From: CAWCGU01 sp963838095
GTDB taxonomy: Bacteria > Actinomycetota > Thermoleophilia > Solirubrobacterales > 70-9
Length of the DNA: 64,000 bases
Assembly: GCA_963838095.1 (NCBI GenBank)
Contig: CAWIPO010000009.1
Location: forward strand, 1 to 64,000
Direction: 5' to 3'
The translations under genes and the position numbers were made by a program. The notes beneath the pieces were generated by a model. The model saw nothing but the letters and a program-made list of their open reading frames with translations. It made no database searches and was not told the origin of the DNA. Of the stretch, positions 32,267 through 39,718 are shown piece by piece; positions within the stretch are counted from its first letter, which is position 1, and the number at the start of each line of letters is the position of its first letter.

Positions 32267-33958
32267 ATGAGGGCAATCGCGCGGCGGATTCTGTTCATCG
32301 CGGTGGGGGCGGCGGCGACGCTGACGATGCCCGCGAGCGCGTCGGCGATCGAGCGTTTCGCGGCGGTCGGTGGGTCGACTGTCGACCTGGATTGCACCAC
32401 CACCCCTTGTGCCCTCGAGCATGCGGTCGAGAACATCGCCGACAACGGGGACACCGTGACAGTGCTCCCTGGGACGCATGCTCTCGGCCCCGCGACGATC
32501 ACCACCTTCCGGAGCATCGAGCTTCGCGGCGCTCCGGGTCAGCCGATTCCGACGATCTCCTCGACCGCTTCCGGGTTCGTCGGCACCGTCGCCATCGGCA
32601 ATCCAGCAGCCTCCCTGCGACGGCTCACGATCACCCGCGACGATCCGGCGGACGGAGCAGGCGACGCCCTACTCCTGGCTTCAGCCGCGACGGCGGAACA
32701 GGTTGTTGCGTTGTCGGCAAACAGCAACCTCGGTTCCAGCGGCTGCAGCCTCATCATTCCGGCAGGGTCGAGCGCAACATTGAAGGACACGGTCTGCGCA
32801 AACAGCAGCGCCACAAACGGACAGGGACTCGAGGTTCAGCAGTCGGCGGCGGGGGTCACGACCGTGAACCTTCGCAACGTCACGGCCTTCAGTGCAGGTA
32901 GCAACGGGATCTTTACCAATGCTCCCTCGGCAGGCACCACGCTGAACGTCAACGCGACGAACGTGATCGCGAACGGTTTCGATGACGACGTCGAGTCCCA
33001 GGGCTCTGGGACGACGACTGTCACCTTGGACCATTCGAACTACGACGATGTGAATCCGTTTCCCGGTGCGACGATTACCCCGCCCACCGGGGTAGGAAGC
33101 GACCCGACCAATCAAACGGCGGCGCCGCTGTTCGTCAACGCCGCCACGGGCGACTTGCACCAAGGCAGCGGTTCGCCGACGATCAACCAGGGCGCAACGG
33201 CGATTGGGGATCTCGGAGGCTCCGACTTCGATGGAGAGGCGCGCTTCCTCGGCACCTCCACGGACATCGGCGCCGATGAGTTCACCGAGGCTGCGCCCGC
33301 CGACGGCGATGCCGATGGTGTGCCCGACCTCGTCGACACGTGTGCAAGCACTTCCGGGCCGCAATCTAACAACGGCTGCCCGCTGCCCGACGGCGATGGT
33401 GACGGCGTCCCGGACGCAAGCGACAACTGCCCGGCAGAGTCCGGCCCGGCCTCCAACAACGGCTGCCCGCTGTCGCCTACTGACACCGACGGCGATGGCG
33501 TCCTGGACTCCTCGGACCTCTGTCCCACTCAGGTCGGCCCGGTATCGAACAATGGCTGCCCGACAGTCACGCCTCCGCCACCCGACACCGACAAGCCTCA
33601 GACCAAGATCAACAAGGGCCCGAAGGGCGAGATCGAGTCCGACACCGCGACGTTCAAATTCAGCTCCGACGAGCAGGGCTCGACATTCAAGTGCCGGCTC
33701 GTCGAGCTGAAGGGCGGCAAGGGGAACCGCAAGGCGCCGAAGTTCAAGACGTGCAAGTCCCCACGCAAGCTGAAGAACCTCGATCCCGGCGAGTACCGCT
33801 TCGAAGTGCGCGCCACCGACGCAGCCGGCAACACCGACTCCACCCCGGCGAAGCGCAAGTTCGAGGTGGTGGAGGAGGAGGAGTCAGGAGGCCGAAAGCG
33901 CCGAACGTCCCGGGGTACCCGCTATAGCGGGGAACGCGGGACGTTCGGGGTGGGTTAG
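32267..33958 (+). CDS. Exported beta-helix protein with thrombospondin type 3 repeats
   Basis: 563 residues. A signal peptide (RILFIAVGAAATLTMPASASA) leads to a right-handed beta-helix-like body with repeated short strands (LRRLTITRDD; LEVQQSAAGVTTVNLRNVTA). Residues about 350-450 hold three Ca-binding type 3 repeats (DGDADGVPDLVDTC; DGDGDGVPDASDNCP; DTDGDGVLDSSDLCP), each closed by Asn-Asn-Gly-Cys-Pro. A Lys-rich Ig/FN3-like domain ends the protein. The final 20 residues are encoded by a nested palindrome. CAGGAGGGAG before the ATG is a strong ribosome site. Probably a surface or matrix protein. Confidence 0.75.
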   Translation: MRAIARRILFIAVGAAATLTMPASASAIERFAAVGGSTVDLDCTTTPCALEHAVENIADNGDTVTVLPGTHALGPATITTFRSIELRGAPGQPIPTISSTASGFVGTVAIGNPAASLRRLTITRDDPADGAGDALLLASAATAEQVVALSANSNLGSSGCSLIIPAGSSATLKDTVCANSSATNGQGLEVQQSAAGVTTVNLRNVTAFSAGSNGIFTNAPSAGTTLNVNATNVIANGFDDDVESQGSGTTTVTLDHSNYDDVNPFPGATITPPTGVGSDPTNQTAAPLFVNAATGDLHQGSGSPTINQGATAIGDLGGSDFDGEARFLGTSTDIGADEFTEAAPADGDADGVPDLVDTCASTSGPQSNNGCPLPDGDGDGVPDASDNCPAESGPASNNGCPLSPTDTDGDGVLDSSDLCPTQVGPVSNNGCPTVTPPPPDTDKPQTKINKGPKGEIESDTATFKFSSDEQGSTFKCRLVELKGGKGNRKAPKFKTCKSPRKLKNLDPGEYRFEVRATDAAGNTDSTPAKRKFEVVEEEESGGRKRRTSRGTRYSGERGTFGVG

Positions 33959-35378
33959 CTGCTCGTCCGGCGTAGCCGGGGACCCGCTCCACGCCCCGCG
34001 ACTCGAAGTACTCCCACTCCTGCTCGCCCAGCTCGGTCGCCGGCTCGTCGCCGTAGACCCACTCTCGCATGATCCGGTACCAGTTGCGCTTCGCTCGTAG
34101 CTGTGCCAGCACGGCCAGGACACCGGTCTCCATCCGCCGGCCCATCAGCTCGTCGGCCGGGACCGACTCGCGGCGCATCAGCGAGTAGTACTCCGAGCGC
34201 GGGTCGGTGGTCGACTCGATCACCTTCATCACCCGGCGCGCGGAGACCTCGTACTCGCGGTCCTCCAGGTACCAGCCGCCGACGACCATCACGTGCTCCA
34301 TCAGCCGCTCGGCGTCGAGCTTCGAGGGGTTCTTGACGAAGCCGAGGTCGTGCAGCGCCTCGCGCAGCGCCTCGGGGTCCTTGCGGGCGGCGGCGTCGAC
34401 CGCTCGCTGCTCGAGCAGGATCTGCTCGCGGTCGAGCTTCTTCGTCATCCCGAAGTCGAGGAAGGCGACGCGCCCGTCCTCCATCAGCAGGTAGTTGCCG
34501 GGGTGGGTGTCGGCGTTGAAGTGCTGCAGGTGGTAGATCGAGCCGAACGCGAACCGGTACACGATCTCGCCGAAGCGGCTGCGCTCCTCCGCCTCCAGCT
34601 CCTTCACCCGTTCGAACTGGCTTCCCACGACGAACTCGCTCACCAGCACCTTCCGGCGCGACAGCCGCGTGATCACGTCGGGCACGTAGATGAACGGATG
34701 CCCGCGGTACGCGCGCGCGAACGTACGCTGGTTCTGCGCCTCGAACTCGTAGTCGAGCTCCTCCAGCACCCGCTCCTTCAACTCCTGCGCGATCGCCTTC
34801 GGATCGAGCCCCGGGGCGAGCGCCTTCGCGAGCCGGATGATCGTGCCGGCGTTGCGGAGGTCGTTCTCGAGCGCCTCGGCGACGCCGGGGTACTGGATCT
34901 TCACCGCCACCTCCCGCCCGTCGACGAGCGTGGCCCTGTGCACCTGGCCGATCGACGCGGCGGCGAACGCCTCATCCTCGAAGACGGTGAACATCTCGTC
35001 GAGCGGCTCGCCGTCGTACTCCTCGTCGAGCACCTTCTTCACCTTCTTCCACGGCATCGGCGGCGCGGAGGTGCGCAGCTTCGACATGTGCTCCTGGTAG
35101 ATCTCGCGGTACTCCTCGGGCAGGAACTCCGTGTCGACGAACGAGGCGAGCTGGCCGAGCTTCATCGCCGCCCCCTTCATCTCGCCCAGGGTGCCGGCGA
35201 TCTTCAGCGCCGTCTCGATGTGGCGCGTCTCGAGCTTCTCGTCGCTCTTCTCGCCCGACCGGACCACGTTCGCGGCCTTGGTCCCCGCGTACTTGGTCGC
35301 CTGGCTGCCGATCGCGGTGCCCAGCTTTGCCGATCGGCGGACCCGCCCCTTCGGGATCTTGTGCTCGTCGGAGGACAT
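33744..35378 (-). CDS. AarF/ABC1/UbiB-family atypical kinase
   Basis: 544 residues from the ATG at 35378. Kinase-like marks of the UbiB family are complete: KLGQLAS (KxGQ), AAASIGQVHRA (Ala-rich loop), VAVKIQYPGV (Lys), FNADTHPGNYLL and AFLDFGM. The group acts in coenzyme Q synthesis or lipid handling. The C-terminus after about residue 475 overlaps the convergent repeat-protein gene by over 200 bases and is Pro/Arg-rich, so the true stop may be lost to a shift near 33970 and the real protein may end there. TAGCCT lies eleven bases before the ATG. Confidence 0.85.
   Translation of the reverse strand: MSSDEHKIPKGRVRRSAKLGTAIGSQATKYAGTKAANVVRSGEKSDEKLETRHIETALKIAGTLGEMKGAAMKLGQLASFVDTEFLPEEYREIYQEHMSKLRTSAPPMPWKKVKKVLDEEYDGEPLDEMFTVFEDEAFAAASIGQVHRATLVDGREVAVKIQYPGVAEALENDLRNAGTIIRLAKALAPGLDPKAIAQELKERVLEELDYEFEAQNQRTFARAYRGHPFIYVPDVITRLSRRKVLVSEFVVGSQFERVKELEAEERSRFGEIVYRFAFGSIYHLQHFNADTHPGNYLLMEDGRVAFLDFGMTKKLDREQILLEQRAVDAAARKDPEALREALHDLGFVKNPSKLDAERLMEHVMVVGGWYLEDREYEVSARRVMKVIESTTDPRSEYYSLMRRESVPADELMGRRMETGVLAVLAQLRAKRNWYRIMREWVYGDEPATELGEQEWEYFESRGVERVPGYAGRAANPPRTSRVPRYSGYPGTFGAFGLLTPPPPPPRTCASPGWSRCCRLRRWRALRSGTRRDRGSSACVGTCTS
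33901..33948. repeat. 48-base nested palindrome between convergent genes
   Basis: CCGAACGTCCCG (33901-33912) is matched exactly by CGGGACGTTCGG (33937-33948), and inside them CCCGCTATAGCGGG (33918-33931) is a second perfect palindrome. It lies where the two convergent genes meet and could act as a two-way terminator, although no T run follows. Confidence 0.7.
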
Positions 35379-35430
35379 CGAGGCCCCGAAGGCTAGTGCT
35401 CGTGCCAGAGGCCGTCGGCGGTTCGTTCTC

Positions 35431-35436
35431 TATCCT
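35431..35436 (+). promoter_or_regulatory. -10 element TATCCT for rplY
   Basis: Ends nine bases before the ATG at 35446; no Shine-Dalgarno. Confidence 0.45.
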
Positions 35437-35445
35437 GAGCGACCG

Positions 35446-36162
35446 ATGGCAGATGCCCGGCCGAAGCTGAAGGTCGCGCCGCGCGAGGAGTTCGGCTCCC
35501 GCGCCAGCCGCCGCATGCGCCGCGAGGGCCTGGTCCCGGGTGTCGTCTACGGCGACGGCAAGGAGGCACGCCCGTTCCAGGTCGGCGCCCGCGACCTCAA
35601 GGCCGTGCTCTCAGCCGGAAGCGCCGTGCTGGACCTCGAGTTCGACGGCGGCTCGGCACAGCCGGTCGTGGTCAAGGACCAGCAGCTCCATCCCGTGAAG
35701 GGCAACCTCGAGCACCTCGACTGCCTGATCGTCCGCCTCGACGTCGAGATCGAGGCCGAGACGATCCTCGAGCTCGAGGGCTCCGAGGAGTCGCCGGGCG
35801 TGAAGGAGGGCGGCGTGCTCGAGCACGTCACTCGCGAGATCACCATCCTCGCGCTCCCCGGCAACATCCCCGAGCGAATTCCCGTCGACGTCTCGGCGAT
35901 GGATATCGGCGACACGATCCAGCTCGACTCGGTGACGCCCCCCGCCGGCGTCCAGTTCACGGCCGAGAACCCGGAGGAGGTCACGGTCGCGACGCTGAGC
36001 CCGCCGCGCGTCGAGGAGGAGCCCGAGCCCGAGATCGAGGAGGAAGCCGAGCTGGTCGGCGAGGATGGCGAGGTGCTCGAGGGCGAGGAGGCCCCCGCCG
36101 AGGGCGAGCCGGCTGCCGAAGGCGAAGGCGACTCCGGCGGAGACGACTCCGGCGAGGAGTAG
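35446..36162 (+). CDS. rplY: 50S ribosomal protein bL25, long CTC/TL5 form
   Basis: 238 residues. The 5S rRNA-binding N-terminal domain is clear (GSRASRRMRREGLVPGVVYG; FQVGARDLKAVLSAG; VVVKDQQLHPVKGNLEHLDC), followed by the second beta domain of the CTC type (VREITILALPGNIPERIPVD; LDSVTPPAGVQFTAENPEEV). The last 60 residues are highly acidic and repetitive (Glu, Gly, Ala), common in high-GC actinobacteria. It sits upstream of pth, as in many genomes. Confidence 0.95.
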   Translation: MADARPKLKVAPREEFGSRASRRMRREGLVPGVVYGDGKEARPFQVGARDLKAVLSAGSAVLDLEFDGGSAQPVVVKDQQLHPVKGNLEHLDCLIVRLDVEIEAETILELEGSEESPGVKEGGVLEHVTREITILALPGNIPERIPVDVSAMDIGDTIQLDSVTPPAGVQFTAENPEEVTVATLSPPRVEEEPEPEIEEEAELVGEDGEVLEGEEAPAEGEPAAEGEGDSGGDDSGEE

Positions 36163-36239
36163 GGCTCCTGTCGCTGCTGGATCGGCTGCGGCACGGCGGT
36201 CGGAAGGATGAAGGCGATCCGAGCGGCAGCGGGGAGGCT

Positions 36240-36791
36240 GTGCTCGTGGTCGGGCTGGGCAATCCCGGAACGCGCTACGCGGGCACCCGCCACAACCTCG
36301 GCTTCGAGGTCGCGAGCGAGCTTTCGCGGCGGTGGGACCTGCCGCGGGCCAAGGAGCGGTTCCGCGGGCGCATTACCGAGGGCCGCATTCGTCCCGGCGG
36401 CCCCAGGGTCGCGCTGCTGATCCCGCAGACCTTCATGAACGAGTCAGGGACCTCGGCCGGCCCCGCACGCGGCGCGCTCCACGTTCCGCTCGAGCGGATC
36501 GTCGTCATCCATGACGAGATCGACCTGCCGTTCGGCGAGATCCGGAGCAAGCAGGGAGGGGGGGTCGCCGGCCACAACGGGCTCAAGAGCCTTAAGCAGG
36601 GGCTCGGCGGAGCCGAGTTCTGGCGCGTGAGGGTCGGCGTCGGCCGCCCGGACAGCACCGACCCGGAGGTCGTGTCCTCCTACGTGCTCGGGCGCTTTCG
36701 CGAGTCAGACGACGAGGTCCGCGACCTCATTTCCCGCGCCGCCGACGAGGCCGACGCGCTGGTCGAGCGCCTCGCAGCCGACGAGAGCTAG
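36240..36791 (+). CDS. pth: Peptidyl-tRNA hydrolase
   Basis: 183 residues. Pth frees tRNA from peptidyl-tRNA dropped by stalled ribosomes. Motifs: LVVGLGNPGTRYAGTRHNLG with the catalytic His, the TFMNESG substrate site, HDEIDLPFGEIRSKQGGG with the catalytic Asp, and GHNGLKSL. It starts at a GTG soon after rplY. The TAG at its end shares CTAG with the stop of the convergent small exported gene. Confidence 0.95.
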   Translation: MLVVGLGNPGTRYAGTRHNLGFEVASELSRRWDLPRAKERFRGRITEGRIRPGGPRVALLIPQTFMNESGTSAGPARGALHVPLERIVVIHDEIDLPFGEIRSKQGGGVAGHNGLKSLKQGLGGAEFWRVRVGVGRPDSTDPEVVSSYVLGRFRESDDEVRDLISRAADEADALVERLAADES

Positions 36792-37193
36792 CCGCTTCCC
36801 GGGCTGATCGTCTCCGACTTCGCGCTCTTGCAGACGTAGATCGTTCCGGCCGTGCCCTGCTCCACCTTCTTCACCTTGGCGAAGAAGCTCAGACATGCTG
36901 ATCCCGGCCGAGCCCTCGGGAATGATCTTCCACTTCCCGTCGTTGTCCGTTTCGTCGCTTCCGACCTTTTCGCTCGAGCCGTCGCTGAACACTCGCTTCA
37001 GCACCACCTCGCGCTGTTCGACGCAGTTCGCGTTGTCTGCCTTCACCTTGCCGGTGAACTTCAGCGACTCCTTCTCCTTGATCGTCACCTCGGAGTCGAC
37101 CTTGACGGTGCCTCCCTGCGCCACCGCGCTCACGGCAACCGCCAGCACAGCGATCGGAACTGCCGCGAGTATCACTTTGCGAATGCCGTTCAT
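36788..37193 (-). pseudogene. Small exported protein gene with one frameshift
   Basis: From the ATG at 37193 (AAAGGAG seven bases upstream) a signal peptide (VILAAVPIAVLAVAVSAVAQ) is followed by a beta-rich domain (KEKESLKFTGKVKADNANCV; GSDETDNDGKWKIIPEGSAG). Near 36905 the natural C-terminus (LSFFAKVKKVEQGTAGTIYV, then CKSAKSETISPGSG) passes to another frame and stops at 36788. One base joins them into about 134 residues with two Cys that may pair. Function unknown; the shift may be an error. Confidence 0.6.
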
Positions 37194-37239
37194 CCTCACT
37201 CCTTTGGCTCTCATGTCGGGCGACCGCAGGCTAACCGGG

Positions 37240-37245
37240 TAGCGT
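37240..37245 (+). promoter_or_regulatory. -10 element TAGCGT for the crotonase gene
   Basis: Ends nine bases before the GTG at 37255; no Shine-Dalgarno. Confidence 0.45.
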
Positions 37246-37254
37246 GAACCACGC

Positions 37255-37992
37255 GTGTCAGGCACCGAACACCCACTGACCTCATACGACCTCGACGAGT
37301 ACGGCGTTGCGCTGCTGCGGCTGGAGCGCGCCGAGGCTCGCAACGCGATCAACACGCCGATGCTCGAGGAGCTGCTCGCCCACCTGGCGATCGCCCGCGC
37401 CGACGAGCACGTGCGAGTGCTGGTGATCTCCTCGAACGACCACATGGGCTTCTCGGCGGGCGCCGACGTCCGCGAGCAGCTCGACGAGGCCGGAGCGCTC
37501 CGCCGGATGCAGCTGTTCGCGCAGCTCTACGACGAGCTCACCGCCTTCCCGAAACCGACCGTGGCCGCCTGCCACGGCGCCTGCGTCGGAGGCGGAGCGG
37601 AGATCGCCGTTGCCTGCGACCTCCGGGTCGGGGGGTCGAACCTGCGCCTGCGCTTTCCCGGCGCCGCACTCGGCGTCCCGGTGGGCCCTGCCCGGCTCGT
37701 GACCCTCGTCGGGCTCTCGGTCGCCAAGTACGCGCTCCTGACCTCGCGCGAGATCGCCGCCGACGACGCCCATCGCTGGGGCCTCGTGCACAAGATCGTT
37801 CCCGCCGCGAGCACCGAGGAGGCCGCGCTGAAGATGGCAGCCGGCGTGGCCGCGATGCCACCCGAATCCGTCGCCCGGGCCAAGCAGACGCTGCACGAGT
37901 ACGACGGCGTCGTCGAGCGCTCGATCAAGGAGGGCGCCGAGCAGGTCGAGTGGCAACGCACCGGTCCGGGGCTGCCGTATGAGTCGCACTAG
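37255..37992 (+). CDS. Enoyl-CoA hydratase/isomerase (crotonase) family protein
   Basis: 245 residues. Crotonase fold with oxyanion-hole elements GFSAGADVRE and HGACVGGGAEIAVACDLRVG. The first catalytic Glu of hydratases is kept (Glu116 in GGGAEIA), but the second, normally in a FxxPEI-type segment, is Gly136 here (RFPGAALGV). The enzyme is therefore unlikely to be a standard hydratase and may isomerise, hydrolyse or bind a different CoA ester. The stop overlaps the start of the next exported-protein gene by 14 bases. Confidence 0.82.
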   Translation: MSGTEHPLTSYDLDEYGVALLRLERAEARNAINTPMLEELLAHLAIARADEHVRVLVISSNDHMGFSAGADVREQLDEAGALRRMQLFAQLYDELTAFPKPTVAACHGACVGGGAEIAVACDLRVGGSNLRLRFPGAALGVPVGPARLVTLVGLSVAKYALLTSREIAADDAHRWGLVHKIVPAASTEEAALKMAAGVAAMPPESVARAKQTLHEYDGVVERSIKEGAEQVEWQRTGPGLPYESH

Positions 37993-39688
37993 TTGGTGGG
38001 TAACCGTGGGCCTGGCGACGCTGCTTGTCGCGGCCCCGAGCGCGCCGGCAGCGACATTCCCCGTCACCGACGTGACGGACGCAAACGACGCCAATTTTCC
38101 GGGCAGCAACGGAACGTGCGACGCGACCGGTCCCACCGGCTGCACCCTGCGGGCGGCGATCCAGGAGGCGAACGCGACCGCTGCAATGGACACGATCAAC
38201 TTCGGGGCGGCCCTGCTCGCCACGGATCCACTGCTGAGCATCGACGCCGACGCCCTCGGCGCCCTGCCGGCGATCGCACAGCCGACGCTGCTCGACGGGT
38301 GCAACGGCGTTGCGGGCCCGCCTTGCGCCACCCTCCAGGAGGAGCCCCCGGGCGGCACCGTCGACATCTTTCGGATCGCCGGCAAGGGGGTGACGATTCG
38401 CGGCTTCGCGATCGGCAACGGCCTGACCGGGATCGATATCGACGGCGCTTCCGGCGCGCTGATCGCCGGGAACTCGATCGGAGTCCCGGACGGCGGCGTC
38501 TGGAAGCAGCTCGACCTCAGCAATCTCGGCCCCGGAATCCGGATTCGCGACGACTCATCCAACGGTGTTGGCGACAACGATCCCCAGTTCGAGGGGAACG
38601 TCATCGGTGGCGACACATCCGCCTCGGAGAACGTGATCTCCAACAACGGGGGACCGGCAATCGAGGTGCTGGCGGCCCTGCCCGGCGGCCCTCCGGGAGG
38701 CCCGACGAGCGACCTCAACTTCATCGGCCGCAATCGCGGAACCGGCAACGGAGGCGTTTTCGTCGATCTCGGTGGCGACGGGCTCGGCAACCCCAGCGCC
38801 CAGAACGACGGCATCCTCGTCCCCCAAATCGGCCTCGCGGCGCCCAACTTCGTGCGCGGGACGGCGGAGCCGAACGCAACCCTGCTCGCCTTCCAGGCCA
38901 TGGGCACCGCGGGCACGAGCCCGTCCTCGATCACCTCGTACCTGGGGACGGCAACGGCGGACGCCGACGGGCACTGGAAGCTGGAGCACGGGCTCGGGCT
39001 GGGCTCGGCGGCCCGCGTGACGGCGCTTCAGGCGGACGCGCCCCTCGCCGGCTGCCAGGACCTGCTGCCGCCGGCGACCCTCTGCAACAGCTCCGAGCTC
39101 GCCGCGTCCGCGGCCGTCGACGTCGAGCCCCCGGCGCTCTCGATCACCTCCGGCCCGAGCGGGCCCACCAGCGACTCCACGCCGACGTTCGGCTTCGCGG
39201 TCGACCTCGGGGCCACCGTGACCTGTGCGATCTTCTGGGTGACCGAGTTCGGCCCCTGCGACGACAACGGCTCCTACACCGTCCCGGCCCCGCTCACCGA
39301 TGGCCCCCACGGCTTCTTCGTGCGTGCGGTCGACGAAGCCGGGAACGTGGTCACGCTCGACCATGGCTTCATCGTCGACACGTTCGTCCGCACGGCGATC
39401 CGCAAGGCCCCGGGCGAGCGCCGGGTGCTCCGCAGGGCCAGCTACAGGTTTCGTGCAGAGGAGCCGGGGGATGGGGACGACGAGGAGCGGTTCGTCGAGG
39501 AGGCCGACGCCACATTCGTCTGCAGCCTCGACGGCAACGGCTTCCGGCCCTGCGCCTCGCCACGCCTCTATACGAATTTGAGGCGCGGTAGGCACGTATT
39601 CCGGGTTGCCGCCACCGACGATGTCGGCAACGTGGACGTCACCCCGGCGATGGACAGGTTCACGATCGTCCGACCGCGGCGGAAGTAA
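37979..39688 (+). CDS. Large exported repeat protein (beta-helix plus Ig-like domains)
   Basis: 569 residues. Signal peptide WWVTVGLATLLVAAPSAPAA, then a CSLREA-like opening (FPVTDVTDANDANFPGSNGT; CTLRAAIQEANATAAMDTIN) typical of secreted parallel beta-helix proteins in actinobacteria and Chloroflexi. The middle has short repeated strands (GNVIGGDTSASENVISNNGG), and two Ig-like domains end the chain (ADATFVCSLDGNGFRPCASP with paired Cys). It resembles the 32267 protein in plan. A role in the envelope or matrix is likely; function not known. Confidence 0.7.
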   Translation: MSRTSWWVTVGLATLLVAAPSAPAATFPVTDVTDANDANFPGSNGTCDATGPTGCTLRAAIQEANATAAMDTINFGAALLATDPLLSIDADALGALPAIAQPTLLDGCNGVAGPPCATLQEEPPGGTVDIFRIAGKGVTIRGFAIGNGLTGIDIDGASGALIAGNSIGVPDGGVWKQLDLSNLGPGIRIRDDSSNGVGDNDPQFEGNVIGGDTSASENVISNNGGPAIEVLAALPGGPPGGPTSDLNFIGRNRGTGNGGVFVDLGGDGLGNPSAQNDGILVPQIGLAAPNFVRGTAEPNATLLAFQAMGTAGTSPSSITSYLGTATADADGHWKLEHGLGLGSAARVTALQADAPLAGCQDLLPPATLCNSSELAASAAVDVEPPALSITSGPSGPTSDSTPTFGFAVDLGATVTCAIFWVTEFGPCDDNGSYTVPAPLTDGPHGFFVRAVDEAGNVVTLDHGFIVDTFVRTAIRKAPGERRVLRRASYRFRAEEPGDGDDEERFVEEADATFVCSLDGNGFRPCASPRLYTNLRRGRHVFRVAATDDVGNVDVTPAMDRFTIVRPRRK

Positions 39689-39704
39689 GCCAGGGCCCTC
39701 CCCC

Positions 39705-39710
39705 TACGCT
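39705..39710 (+). promoter_or_regulatory. -10 element TACGCT for mfd
   Basis: Ends eight bases before the ATG at 39719; leaderless context. Confidence 0.5.
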
Positions 39711-39718
39711 GAACATAT

